A stretch of DNA of 64,000 nucleotides, taken from the NCBI GenBank assembly GCA_035493475.1, contig DATJIF010000035.1:1-64000 (forward strand), written 5' to 3'. A program made the position numbers and the translations under genes. The DNA is from Actinospica sp035493475. Lineage in GTDB: Bacteria; Actinomycetota; Actinomycetes; Streptomycetales; Catenulisporaceae. Shown here in pieces: positions 34,339-43,015 of the stretch. The first letter of the stretch is position 1. The number at the start of each line of letters is the position of its first letter. Below the pieces are notes generated by a model. It was not told where the DNA came from, did no database searches, and saw nothing but the letters and a program-made list of their open reading frames with translations.

Positions 34339-36081
34339 TCACCAGATGGGGATGGCCTGCGTGTCCACCGTCTGATGCGGAGTGTCCACGCCCGGGTGGC
34401 CGCGGAAGTCCGTCCACACCGGGTGCAGCAGCCCGTCCCAGCCGATCACGGCCGCCGAGTAGTCGCCGATGAACTCGCCCTGCAGCGTCTTCCCGGTGAC
34501 CAGCCCGGTGCCGACGAACTGGACGTCCGGGTTCGCCGACTGCGTGGTGATGCGGTGCTGGGCCGAGTAGTGCCCGTTCCAGCCGATCGTCGTGTAGGCG
34601 TAGTCGAGGTTGATGCCGGTCGGGTCGTAGGAGCGCGTGTAGTACGTCACCGCGACCCTGCCGCCGAACGCCGCGACCGCCGGGAAGAACACGTCCCCGC
34701 CCGGCTCCGCGGCGGCCACCGGACTCCAGTGCCGGCCGTCGGCGGACCCTGAGATGAACGCGGTGCCGTCCGTCTTCACCGAGGCGCCGGACGAGTCGTA
34801 CTGCCCGTTGCGGTCGTCGGACCACGTGACGTAAAGGTGCTGCGTCACCGGATCGACGGTCAGCTGCGGGTACGAGTTGATCCGGAAGTTCTCGCCGGTC
34901 AGCGTGTTGTTGGCGACGTCCGCGTTATACGGGTAGTCGTAGTTCTGGCCGACCTGCTCGGAAGTCCACGTCTTGCCGTGGTCGCGCGAGTACGCGACGA
35001 CGGTCTCGTCGTGGTCACTGGCTCCGTCGCAGGCGAGCGTGGCGCAGACGGTCCCCTCGTACGCGACGTACAAGGTGCCGTTGGCCGTCACCTTCGGGTT
35101 CGAACCCTGCGAGAAGGCCGTGAGCCCGCCGGAGAAGTTCGTGGTCGTCGGGGACACGCGGTAGGCGTCCGACCAACTGTGACCCTGGTTGTTCGAGGTC
35201 TTCAACATGATCGGCGACTCGACGTAGTTGCCGGACGCGTCGTACGTGAACCGCGTCCAGGTCAGGTACACCTGCCCGGAGTGCGGATCGACGGTGATCC
35301 ACTCCTTGTCGTTGAAGTAGTTCGTCGACGTCGGCGTCCCGTCCGGCGCCACGCCGTCCAACTGCACGATGCTCGGCGAACCCCAGGTGAGCCCGCCGTC
35401 GTGCGACACCGAAACGGCGATCCCCGAACCGGAGTTCAGCCGCGAGAAGACGATGTTGGCGTAGTAGACGGTGTTGTGCGGCCCGAACGCGAGCACCGGG
35501 TCACCGGCCGAGTCCATGTCCGTCAGCGCGCCGGTCGCGCCGGTCTGGAACGTCAGGCCCGGCAGCACGATGTTCTTCCACGTCCTGCCGCCGTCGAACG
35601 ACGTATACGCCCAGCCCGAGGAGTCGTTGCGGTCCTCCCGCGAGTTGAAGACGCGGTAGTCGTTCGACCCGGCCACCAGATTCCGCGGATTCTGCGGATT
35701 CACGGCCACGGTCGTCTCGTTCTGCGCGGCATAACACCCGGTCTGGCTGCCGACATTCACGACCGTGTCGCCATTGATCGCGTCCACATTCGGCGCGATC
35801 GGATTGTAGACGTGCGTATCACCCGCATACGACTGGCACAGCGCCGACAGCGCGGCGGAGTCCTCCTGATCGTCCTCACCGTACGCGAGCACGTAGTTGA
35901 GCAGCGGATTGTGCGAGGCGGTATGCGCGGTGTCGGTCCTGGCAGCGTGCGTGCCGGCGGTCCGGGCGGCGGCCCTGCCGGAGGCCGCCTGTGCCGCCGG
36001 AGCCGCGGCGATACCGGCCGCGGCCAACGCCGTCGCCGCCACCACCCCGCCCCACGCGAGCCGACTACGAGTCCTGATCAT
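34339..36081 (-). CDS. Secreted sialidase-fold (Asp-box) protein
   Basis: 580 residues from the ATG at 36081. Signal peptide to about residue 33 (AAPAAQAAS). Several BNR/Asp-box repeats: SFDGGRTW, SHDGGLTW, SRDHGKTW and SNNQGHSW, marking a six-bladed propeller. The arginine triad of true sialidases was not located with certainty, so this may be another propeller glycosidase or a binding protein. Acts outside the cell. Confidence 0.85.
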   Translation of the reverse strand: MIRTRSRLAWGGVVAATALAAAGIAAAPAAQAASGRAAARTAGTHAARTDTAHTASHNPLLNYVLAYGEDDQEDSAALSALCQSYAGDTHVYNPIAPNVDAINGDTVVNVGSQTGCYAAQNETTVAVNPQNPRNLVAGSNDYRVFNSREDRNDSSGWAYTSFDGGRTWKNIVLPGLTFQTGATGALTDMDSAGDPVLAFGPHNTVYYANIVFSRLNSGSGIAVSVSHDGGLTWGSPSIVQLDGVAPDGTPTSTNYFNDKEWITVDPHSGQVYLTWTRFTYDASGNYVESPIMLKTSNNQGHSWSDAYRVSPTTTNFSGGLTAFSQGSNPKVTANGTLYVAYEGTVCATLACDGASDHDETVVAYSRDHGKTWTSEQVGQNYDYPYNADVANNTLTGENFRINSYPQLTVDPVTQHLYVTWSDDRNGQYDSSGASVKTDGTAFISGSADGRHWSPVAAAEPGGDVFFPAVAAFGGRVAVTYYTRSYDPTGINLDYAYTTIGWNGHYSAQHRITTQSANPDVQFVGTGLVTGKTLQGEFIGDYSAAVIGWDGLLHPVWTDFRGHPGVDTPHQTVDTQAIPIW

Positions 36082-36173
36082 GTGTGTGGTAACCCCTCCC
36101 TCGATCCAGTGGGCAGGGGTGAAGCTAGAACCACGCGAACAGGTTGCCAAGTGCCCGCCACGGAAGAGACGGA

Positions 36174-36188
36174 AGTTTAACTTAAACT
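36174..36188. promoter_or_regulatory. Palindrome between the sialidase-like and VanX-type genes
   Basis: AGTTTAACTTAAACT is a perfect inverted repeat with 7-bp arms around one base. It is strikingly AT-rich for this genome and overlaps the stop of the dipeptidase gene, 93 bp upstream of the sialidase-like start. It may be an operator for the downstream gene. Confidence 0.45.
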
Positions 36189-36892
36189 AGAGATTCCGAA
36201 GCGGCGCACGGGGGAGGCGTGGCCGCGTCATAGATCGCGAACTCCGCCCCCGAAACGTAAGCCCAATAACGATCCCCGTACGACCAGTGCCACCACTCCG
36301 TCGGATAGTTCACCATCCCGACCGACGCCAGCGCCTCCCCCAACATCGCCCGATTCCCCCGAGCAGCGGCACTGAGCCCCGGCGCGTCCGTGTAGCACGC
36401 CCCGCCGCTCTCCTCCGGCGTAGCAGCCTCCGGACACCCCATGTCCAACTCCCGGCCGTCGCCGTCCACCAACGTGAGATCCACCGCCGCACCCCCGACA
36501 TGCGGCGCCACCGCCAACGGCGCCACGTACCGACTCGCCAACGCGTCCGCCTCCTCCCCCGAAAGCCCCGGCGCCGCCGCCAGCAACTCCGCCCGATACC
36601 CCTCGAAGATCGACACCTGCACCCCCGGCGGCCGATACGCCTCCACAATCAGCAACCTGACCCCGTGCCCCCGAGCCAACCCCCGATCCGCCGCCACCAA
36701 CCGATCCCCCACCCCCTCCCGCACATGCGCGAACCACCCGTCCGCATCCCCCCGCCGCCCGTCCACCAGCAACGTCCCCCGCAGATCCACCAGCCCCTCC
36801 CCGGAATCCCGCACCGAGACCCCCCGAATGCGCGGATCGGAGATGAGGACGATGTCGGCGATGTCGTCGATGTCGGCGTTCGAAGGCGTCAT
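36182..36892 (-). CDS. VanX/DdpX-type D-alanyl-D-alanine dipeptidase
   Basis: 236 residues. M15D zinc dipeptidase: transition-state Arg87 in EAYRPP, ligands His131 and Asp138 in PHVGGAAVD, catalytic Glu199 and ligand His202 in EWWHW. Cleaves D-Ala-D-Ala. No vanH or vanA is nearby and no signal peptide is seen, so a role in peptidoglycan turnover or D-Ala recycling is likelier than vancomycin resistance. Confidence 0.92.
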   Translation of the reverse strand: MTPSNADIDDIADIVLISDPRIRGVSVRDSGEGLVDLRGTLLVDGRRGDADGWFAHVREGVGDRLVAADRGLARGHGVRLLIVEAYRPPGVQVSIFEGYRAELLAAAPGLSGEEADALASRYVAPLAVAPHVGGAAVDLTLVDGDGRELDMGCPEAATPEESGGACYTDAPGLSAAARGNRAMLGEALASVGMVNYPTEWWHWSYGDRYWAYVSGAEFAIYDAATPPPCAASESLV

Positions 36893-36952
36893 GGTGATCC
36901 ATCTTGCCGGATCTTCCGCCCCGCGATCACCCGCCGCCCGGCGAGACTTGTT

Positions 36953-36975
36953 CTCTACCTAGCCCCTAAGTAGAG
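36953..36975. promoter_or_regulatory. Inverted repeat before padR-like gene
   Basis: CTCTAC (36953-36958) and GTAGAG (36970-36975) are perfect inverted arms 11 bp apart, ending 7 bp before the ATG at 36983. This is the usual place and form of an autoregulatory PadR site. Confidence 0.5.
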
Positions 36976-36982
36976 TTCTGCC

Positions 36983-37327
36983 ATGAGGGAGAGCCAGGAG
37001 TTCCCACGGTTGACCGCCGCAACGGTCGCGGTACTGCGCGCCCTACTGGAGGAACCGACGCGCGAGGTCTACGGCCTGCAGCTATGCGCCATGGCAGCGC
37101 TGCCCACCGGCACCGTGCACCCGATCCTCGCGCGACTGGAGAAGATGGAGTGGCTCACCTCCGAGTGGGAGCAGATCGACGCACGCGCCGAGGGCCGACC
37201 GCGACGGCGCTACTACAAGCTCAGCGAACGCGGCGCCACACGCGCGAGGGCGGCAATTGAGCGTGCTGAGACCCAGAGCGCCGAGCTACGCGCGCGTCAC
37301 CCCGGCCTCGCGGGAGGTGCAGCGTGA
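36983..37327 (+). CDS. PadR-family transcriptional regulator
   Basis: 114 residues. Winged helix with VYGLQLCAMAALPTGTVHPI and the wing GRPRRRYYKLSERG. Its stop overlaps the next start (GTGA), a pattern repeated at the following junction, so three genes form one tight unit. PadR proteins in this arrangement often control a membrane-associated partner protein. Confidence 0.92.
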   Translation: MRESQEFPRLTAATVAVLRALLEEPTREVYGLQLCAMAALPTGTVHPILARLEKMEWLTSEWEQIDARAEGRPRRRYYKLSERGATRARAAIERAETQSAELRARHPGLAGGAA

Positions 37328-37995
37328 GCTCGCGGATCGCCCTGGCCCAGCTCTTCGTGAAGGTCGTCAAGGACGAGGACGAGCGAACCCTGAATAATGC
37401 GTTCGGGATCGCGACGCAGGAACTCGAGCGGGCCTTCGGTGAGATGGAGATCGTTGCACGGGCTCTTCAGAGCGATCGGGAGCTCGCCTCCACCTATGCC
37501 CGCGATCTCGCTGACACCCTGTCCGGTGCCATGAAGTCGATCGACGTTCTCACCGCCTACTTCGGCGTCTACTCATCCGGCATACTGACGCCGAACATAT
37601 TCTCCGCGTTCACTCGCGCAGAGACCTTCGCGGAACGTCTCGCCCGGGGAGGTCCGCCGAGCAGGTACGAACATGAAGTGGTCGATGCGGTTCGATTTTC
37701 ACTTGAGCGTGGCCGCCTGGATCTCGCATCGATTTCGTTTCGCCTCACGCTTGCACGGGATAGCACGCGCCCCCTCGTATACGGGCTGACGTGGCGTCTA
37801 GCCAGCTTGGCGGCACGTCTGCTTCCTCCATCGGACCGCCCACGCTACGCCGAGGAATTCCAGTCCGAGCTACACGAGCTCGCCCAGATATCCGGCCGGG
37901 CTCAGCTGACGTACGCCGCACGCCTACTGGCTCGCGCGATTCCACTGCGCCACGAGCTGCACCGCACCGCCCACAAAGTCGCGGGGGAACAGTGA
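37324..37995 (+). CDS. PadR-operon protein of unknown function
   Basis: 223 residues, GTG start in the GTGA overlap. Helical throughout, without clear membrane segments. The C-terminus (RYAEEFQSELHEL, AARLLARAIPLRHEL) resembles a motif found in actinobacterial proteins encoded next to PadR regulators. Codon use in the middle is less GC-biased than in its neighbours. Function unknown. Confidence 0.75.
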   Translation: MSSRIALAQLFVKVVKDEDERTLNNAFGIATQELERAFGEMEIVARALQSDRELASTYARDLADTLSGAMKSIDVLTAYFGVYSSGILTPNIFSAFTRAETFAERLARGGPPSRYEHEVVDAVRFSLERGRLDLASISFRLTLARDSTRPLVYGLTWRLASLAARLLPPSDRPRYAEEFQSELHELAQISGRAQLTYAARLLARAIPLRHELHRTAHKVAGEQ

Positions 37996-38195
37996 AATCA
38001 GCCGTGAAGGCCACCGGAATCGGCCTCGCCGGAGCGATCGCGACTCAGATCTCCATGAACAGCTGGCCCGCAGCGGCAGTCGCCGGAGCAATCATCATCG
38101 CCAGCACGGCGCTCCTGTCGTGGGTGCTCACGTCGGACTCACGCACGGGCCGGATCTTGAGCATCATCGCAGCCCTCCGCGTCGAGCGCCGCTAG
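37992..38195 (+). CDS. Small two-helix membrane protein
   Basis: 67 residues, GTG start overlapping the previous stop (GTGA). One or two hydrophobic segments (about residues 8-22 and 25-47), then a basic tail. Third gene of the PadR unit, so probably made in step with the 223-residue protein. Repeat element C begins 43 bp downstream. Confidence 0.7.
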   Translation: MKSAVKATGIGLAGAIATQISMNSWPAAAVAGAIIIASTALLSWVLTSDSRTGRILSIIAALRVERR

Positions 38196-38238
38196 GCGCA
38201 CGAGGTAGCGCGTCCGATCGGACCGCAGGATACGGGGA

Positions 38239-38422
38239 AACGCCGCAGGCTCGCGGACGTAGCGAGTGAGGAGCGTCAGCGACGAGGGAGCGAAGGTAGC
38301 GGGCCGAAGGCTTGGGGCGGGTGGGCGGGGTAAGTAATCGCCCCGGACGTAGCCGCCGCCACGAAGCGAGGAACGAGCGCAGTGGCGGCGGCGAAGGTAG
38401 GGGCGAACACGGAACCGCAGCC
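38239..38422 (+). repeat. Dispersed repeat element, copy C
   Basis: Same module order as copy B but shorter in the middle. Hairpin arms CCGCCGCCAC (38353-38362) and GTGGCGGCGG (38382-38391) pair perfectly across a 19-nt loop. Copies C and D together fill the 426-bp gene-free stretch 38196-38621. Confidence 0.9.
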
Positions 38423-38445
38423 CGACGACGCAGCCCAAGTCCCAC

Positions 38446-38616
38446 AAACGCCGCAGGCTCGCGGACGTAGCGACCGAGGTACGAGGGAGCGTAGGTAGCG
38501 GGCCGAAGGCTAGGGCGGGTGGGCGGGGTAAGTAATCGCCCCGGACGTAGTCGCTGATGCGGAGCGCTAGCGGAGCATCAGGGACGTAGGTAGGGGCGAA
38601 CACGGGACCGCAGCGC
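38446..38616 (+). repeat. Dispersed repeat element, copy D
   Basis: In direct orientation to copy C, 207 bp later. Hairpin arms TCGCTGATGC (38551-38560) and GCATCAGGGA (38575-38584): nine pairs and one mismatch, with a 14-nt loop that contains the palindrome CGCTAGCG. It ends 5 bp before the pobA stop codon. Confidence 0.9.
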
Positions 38617-38621
38617 AGTGG

Positions 38622-39821
38622 CTATAACGCGATCCCTACGTAGTTCTCGGCCAGTTCTGCTGCTGCGTGGGGGGATGTGGCTATGCGGTCGAGTTGGCTG
38701 AGTTGGAGGCGGGTTTCGAAGTCTGACTGGTTGGGGTCGGTGTGCAGGGTGGTGGTCATGAAGTAGGAGAAGTGTTCGGCGCGCCAGACTCGGCGGAGGC
38801 AGGTGGCGGAGTAGGCGTCTAGGGCTTCGGGGCTGCCGGTGGTGTGGAGGTGTTCGAAGGCGCGGGCGAGGACGGTCACGTCGGCGGCGGCCAGGTTTAG
38901 GCCCTTGGCGCCGGTGGGGGGAACTATGTGGGCGGCGTCGCCTGCTAGGAAGACTCTGCCCCAGCGCATGGGTTCGGTGACGCTGCTGCGGAGGGGGAGG
39001 ACGGCGCGTTGGGTGATGGGGCCGCGTTGCAGCTTCCAGTCGGCGTCCACGGCGAATCTTGCGTCTAATTCGTCCCAGATCTGGTCGTCGGTCCACGCCT
39101 GCGGGTCGGTGCCGTTGCGGACCTGCAGGTAGAGGCGGCTCACGGTGTGCGAGCGCATGCTGAGTAGGGCGAAGCCTCGTGGCGAGTGGGCGTAGATGAG
39201 TTCGTCGCTGGACGGGGGGACGTCGGCGAGGATGCCGAACCAGGAGAACGGATACACGCGCTCGTAGGTCGTGAGTTCGTCGGCGGGGATCGCGTTGCGG
39301 GCGACGCCGTGGTAGCCGTCGCAGCCGACCACGTAGTCGCACGTCAGGGTTCGATCTTCGCCCTCGTGCGTGTAGTGGATCGTGGGGCTGTCGGTGTCGG
39401 CGCCGGTCACGCGGGTGGCGGTGGCTTCGAAGAGGAGGGGCGCGCCGTCGGCCAACTGGAGCTTGATCAGGTCTTTGACTACCTCGGTCTGCGCGTAGAC
39501 CCAGACGCGCTTGCCGCCGGTGAGCTTCGGGAAGTCGATGCGGTGGCGACGGCGGTTCCAGCTGAGTTCGATGCCGTCGTGCGGCAGGCCTTCGCGCTCC
39601 AGCCTCTCCCCCGCACCGCTCTCGCGCAGCACGTCCACCGTGGACTGTTCGAGCACGCCGGCGCGCTGGCGCTGTTCGACGTACGCGCGGTCGCGGGCCT
39701 CTAGGACTACGCAGTCGATGCCCGCGTTGTGGAGCAGGCGGGCTAGGAGCAGGCCGGAGGGACCGGCACCGATTATGCCCACGGTGGTGGCGGCGGCGAT
39801 GGTGGAGTTCTTCTCGCTCAC
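38622..39821 (-). CDS. pobA: 4-hydroxybenzoate 3-monooxygenase
   Basis: 399 residues, GTG start inside the pcaL stop (GTGA). Flavoprotein hydroxylase: GIIGAGPSG at 15-23, VVGCDGYHG in the middle and FLAGDAAHIVPP near 290. Converts 4-hydroxybenzoate to protocatechuate, the substrate of the dioxygenase encoded in the same operon. Last gene of the pca operon. Confidence 0.95.
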   Translation of the reverse strand: MSEKNSTIAAATTVGIIGAGPSGLLLARLLHNAGIDCVVLEARDRAYVEQRQRAGVLEQSTVDVLRESGAGERLEREGLPHDGIELSWNRRRHRIDFPKLTGGKRVWVYAQTEVVKDLIKLQLADGAPLLFEATATRVTGADTDSPTIHYTHEGEDRTLTCDYVVGCDGYHGVARNAIPADELTTYERVYPFSWFGILADVPPSSDELIYAHSPRGFALLSMRSHTVSRLYLQVRNGTDPQAWTDDQIWDELDARFAVDADWKLQRGPITQRAVLPLRSSVTEPMRWGRVFLAGDAAHIVPPTGAKGLNLAAADVTVLARAFEHLHTTGSPEALDAYSATCLRRVWRAEHFSYFMTTTLHTDPNQSDFETRLQLSQLDRIATSPHAAAELAENYVGIAL

Positions 39822-41005
39822 GGTGTCTCTCTCGGGTCCTGGTCTGGTTCGGCGAGTACGCGCTGCGCCACGGCGAAGGCGGCGTTCGCGGCCGGTACTC
39901 CGCAGTAGATGGCGGTCTGTAGCAGCACCTCGCCGATCTCGTCGGGTGTCAGGCCGTTGGTGCGGGCGGCGCGGACGTGCATGGCGAGTTCTTCGAGGTG
40001 GCCGTGCGCTACGAGGGCGGTCAGCGTGATGCAGCTGCGGGTACGGCGGTCCAGGCCGGGCCGCGTCCAGATCTCGCCCCACGCATAGCGGGTGATCAGG
40101 TCCTGGAACGGCTGGGTGAACGGCGTCGTCTTGGCGATGGCGCGGTCCACGTGCGCGTCGCCGAGTACGGCGCGGCGCACGGCCATTCCGGCGGCGTGGC
40201 GGGTGCCGGAGACGTGCGTCTGAAGCGCGCCGGCGACGGCTTCGGGGGCCTCGTAGGGAGCGAGGTGGCCGACGCCGGCGAGTTCGGTGAGCGTGCTGTC
40301 GCGGATGCCGTCGGCTAGTTCGCGAGCGTGGGCGGGTGGGGTGGCGGGGTCGCCTCGGCCTGCGATGACGAGGGTGGGGGCGGAGATGTCGGCCAAGACG
40401 GGCGTGAGGTCCACGGCCGCGATGGCGTCGCAGCACGCTGCGTAGCCTCGGGGGTCGACGGCCTTGTGCGTGGCGATGAGGTCGGCGGTGGCGGGTGACG
40501 TGCGGGCCAGGGAGTCGGCGGGGAACCAGCGGTCGGGCGCGGTGTCGCCGAGTTCCGCCATGGCCGCAGTGCCCTCGTCGCGGACCTTTTTCGCGCGGGC
40601 CTGCCAGTTGGACGGGTCGCCGAAGTGGGCGGACGTGCAGCAGATCGCCAGTGCATTGACGCGGTCGGGGTGGTGCGCCGCGAGGTACGTGCCGATCGCG
40701 GCGCCGAAGGAGTCGCCTGCGTAGTCGAAGCAGGGGATGTCGAGGGCGTCGGCGAGGTTGAGTACGAGGGCTGCGAAGTCGGCGATGGTGGCGGAGCCGT
40801 CGGTGGGGATCAGGTCCGCGGGGCTGCCTCCGTGGCCGGGGAGGTTCCAGCGGATCACGGTGCGGTCGCGGGCGAGTACGGGCACGACGGCGTCCCACAG
40901 CGCGGCGGTCGTGCCGATCGACGAGCCGAGGATGAGGGGCGGGAGGGGCGGAAGCGGCGACACTGGCGGGCCGTCGGTGACGTATGTGAGGTAGGGCATG
41001 ATCAC
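39818..41005 (-). CDS. pcaL: Fused 3-oxoadipate enol-lactonase / 4-carboxymuconolactone decarboxylase
   Basis: 395 residues. The N-terminal alpha/beta hydrolase (1 to about 260) has nucleophile Ser99 (GDSFGA) and His in GVGHL; the C-terminal 120 residues are the PcaC-type decarboxylase (TRPGLDRRTRS, IYCGVPAANAAF). This PcaL fusion is common in actinobacteria. GTG at 41005 overlaps the pcaB stop; an ATG lies two codons later. Catalyses two consecutive steps giving 3-oxoadipate. Confidence 0.95.
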   Translation of the reverse strand: MIMPYLTYVTDGPPVSPLPPLPPLILGSSIGTTAALWDAVVPVLARDRTVIRWNLPGHGGSPADLIPTDGSATIADFAALVLNLADALDIPCFDYAGDSFGAAIGTYLAAHHPDRVNALAICCTSAHFGDPSNWQARAKKVRDEGTAAMAELGDTAPDRWFPADSLARTSPATADLIATHKAVDPRGYAACCDAIAAVDLTPVLADISAPTLVIAGRGDPATPPAHARELADGIRDSTLTELAGVGHLAPYEAPEAVAGALQTHVSGTRHAAGMAVRRAVLGDAHVDRAIAKTTPFTQPFQDLITRYAWGEIWTRPGLDRRTRSCITLTALVAHGHLEELAMHVRAARTNGLTPDEIGEVLLQTAIYCGVPAANAAFAVAQRVLAEPDQDPRETP

Positions 41006-42432
41006 GGGGCCTTACTGCTCTTGCGTGCGGCAGCGGCACGATGGAGGGCTCGGTCTACGAGGTCTGGTGCGGCGCCCAGGTATCGGGCCGGGTCTAGGAG
41101 GTCGGCCAGTTCGTCGGGGTTGAGGCGGCCCGAGTCCATGAGGGTCCTGATTTCGGGCTCGTCGATGAGGGTCTCGGTGAGTGAGGTGTTCTGGGCTACG
41201 GCAGCCTTGGATGCCGATGTGAGCGTATTGCGGGCGGCGGCGCGGCCGAGTAGGGGTTCTAGGGCGCTGACCAGACGTTCGGAGACGATCAGGCCGCCGG
41301 TGACGGCCATGTTCTCGGCCATCTTCTCGGGGCGCGCGTCGAGGCCTTCGGCTAGTTCGGCGGCGAGTTCGGCTGCGGTGCCCACCTGGCGCAGGGCTTG
41401 GCGCAGGTTCTGCCATTCGGCGTGCCACGCGCCGGCCGGGCGTTCGTCCTCGGCGGCCATCGACTCGTACAGGATGCCCGCGATCGCAGGGACCTGACGT
41501 GCGGTGGCGGCGATGAGGGTGGCGTTGACCGGGTTCGCCTTGTGCGGCATCGCGGAGGATCCGCCCGCGCCGCCGCTGGCCTGGCTGATCTCGGCGATCT
41601 CGGTGCGGCCCAGGACGAGCACGTCGGCGGCGAACTTGCCGAGGGCGCCGGAGGTGAGGGCTAGTGCACCGGCCAGGTCGGCGATGGGGGTGCGCAGGAC
41701 GTGCCAGGGGAGGGTGGGGACGTCTAGGCCTGATTCGGCGGCGAAGGACTCGATGAGGGGGAAGACAGCGGCGGGGGGATTGTCAGTGGGGACTAGGGCG
41801 GCCAGCGTTCCTGCGGCGCCGCCCAACTGAGCCGGGAAGGAAAGGGCGGCTAGGCGGTCGCGGGCGTCTAGGGCGACACTGCGCCAGCCTGCCGCCTTCA
41901 GGCCGAAGGTGGTGGGGACGGCGTGCTGTGTCAGGGTCCTTGCGGCCATCGGCGTGCTGCGGTGGCGGGCGGCCAGGGTGGCCAGGGCGTCGATCACGCG
42001 GTCGAGGTCGGCGAGGATGACGGTGCGGGCGCGGTCCGCGATGAGCATGGTCGCGGTGTCGAGGATGTCCTGGCTGGTGGCGCCTCGGTGCACGTACGCG
42101 GCGATACCAGCGTCCGGGTGGGCGGCGCGGAGTGCGTTGACCAGGGGGATGACCGGGTTGCCGCCGCCGCGTGCGTCTAGGGCGATCTGGCGTAGGTCGA
42201 AGTTCTCGGCGACCGCGGCGGAGGTGATCGTCTCGGCGGCCGGTCCGGGGATGACTCCGGCTGTGGCCTGTGCCCGGGCCAGTGCGGACTCTGCGTCGAG
42301 GAGCGCCTGGAAGTACGCGCCGTCGCCGGTCTCGGCTTCTACGCGGCTTCCGGCGCGGCCGGGGGCGAGCAGGCCCAGGTCGAGGGCGGAGGTCGTGCGC
42401 TCGCGCCCAACCTCTGGCTCAGGCGAAGTCAA
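41002..42432 (-). CDS. pcaB: 3-carboxy-cis,cis-muconate cycloisomerase
   Basis: 476 residues of the fumarase/aspartase superfamily, with the signature GGSSAMPHKANP and the upstream block YVHRGATSQDILDTA. Forms the muconolactone from the ring-cleavage product of protocatechuate. Its start overlaps the pcaG stop by 14 bp. Confidence 0.95.
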   Translation of the reverse strand: MTSPEPEVGRERTTSALDLGLLAPGRAGSRVEAETGDGAYFQALLDAESALARAQATAGVIPGPAAETITSAAVAENFDLRQIALDARGGGNPVIPLVNALRAAHPDAGIAAYVHRGATSQDILDTATMLIADRARTVILADLDRVIDALATLAARHRSTPMAARTLTQHAVPTTFGLKAAGWRSVALDARDRLAALSFPAQLGGAAGTLAALVPTDNPPAAVFPLIESFAAESGLDVPTLPWHVLRTPIADLAGALALTSGALGKFAADVLVLGRTEIAEISQASGGAGGSSAMPHKANPVNATLIAATARQVPAIAGILYESMAAEDERPAGAWHAEWQNLRQALRQVGTAAELAAELAEGLDARPEKMAENMAVTGGLIVSERLVSALEPLLGRAAARNTLTSASKAAVAQNTSLTETLIDEPEIRTLMDSGRLNPDELADLLDPARYLGAAPDLVDRALHRAAAARKSSKAP

Positions 42433-43015
42433 GGAACACCGTCTCTTCCGACTCCTCCCCCTGGAGCCTGATGTCGAAGCGGTACGCGGGCTTTCCGGCG
42501 TTCACCGCGCCCACGCCGCCGTCCTCCCGGGCGCGCAGGGTGGCGCGGCGCTCGGGGGGCAGGCTGCTGAGCAGTGCGTCGTCCGGCGTGCCGGGAAGAT
42601 AGATCCGAGTGTAAAGGTGGTGCAACAGCCCGCGGGCGAAGACGCCCACGGCGATGTACGGCGTGTCGGCGGCCGGAGGCAGCGTGTGCAGGGCCCAGTG
42701 GCCGTCGCCGGTGGTGGCGACACGGCCGAAGCCGGTGAAGTGGACGCCGTCGCGGCCGAGGAGTTCTCCGCTGCTCGCGTCCACGCGCAGGGTGCCGGGC
42801 GTTCCCGTCCGCGAGCCGTCCGGGGCAGCCTGCCAGAAGTCGAGGATGGCGTCCGGGATCGGCTTGCCCTCGCCGTCGTAGACGTAGCCGTGCACGGTGA
42901 TCGCGTCTGGGTGTCCGGCGGGGGCCGCGTCCGGGCCGCCGGGGAAGGGCAGCGCGTAGCCGAAGAAGGGGCCGACCGTCTGCGAGGGGGTGGGTTCCAG
43001 AACCGGGGAGCTCAC
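42419..43015 (-). CDS. pcaG: Protocatechuate 3,4-dioxygenase alpha subunit
   Basis: 198 residues from the GTG at 43015 that overlaps the pcaH stop (GTGA). Intradiol dioxygenase fold: TPSQTVGPFFGYALP at the N-terminus, LDFWQAAPDG and FARGLLHHLYTRIYLP. This subunit lacks iron ligands and pairs with PcaH. Confidence 0.95.
   Translation of the reverse strand: MSSPVLEPTPSQTVGPFFGYALPFPGGPDAAPAGHPDAITVHGYVYDGEGKPIPDAILDFWQAAPDGSRTGTPGTLRVDASSGELLGRDGVHFTGFGRVATTGDGHWALHTLPPAADTPYIAVGVFARGLLHHLYTRIYLPGTPDDALLSSLPPERRATLRAREDGGVGAVNAGKPAYRFDIRLQGEESEETVFLDFA

Noticed and set aside
36182..36892. vanX of a vancomycin-resistance cluster
   Set aside because: The dipeptidase family fits, but vanH, vanA and a vanRS pair are absent.
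38239..38616. CRISPR array
   Set aside because: The repeats are 170-270 bp, vary internally, occur in both orientations and have no regular spacers or cas genes.
38622..41039. An 805-codon frame suggesting a pcaL-pobA fusion
   Set aside because: The upstream half is out of frame with pcaL, and pobA has its own GTG in the GTGA overlap at 39818-39821.
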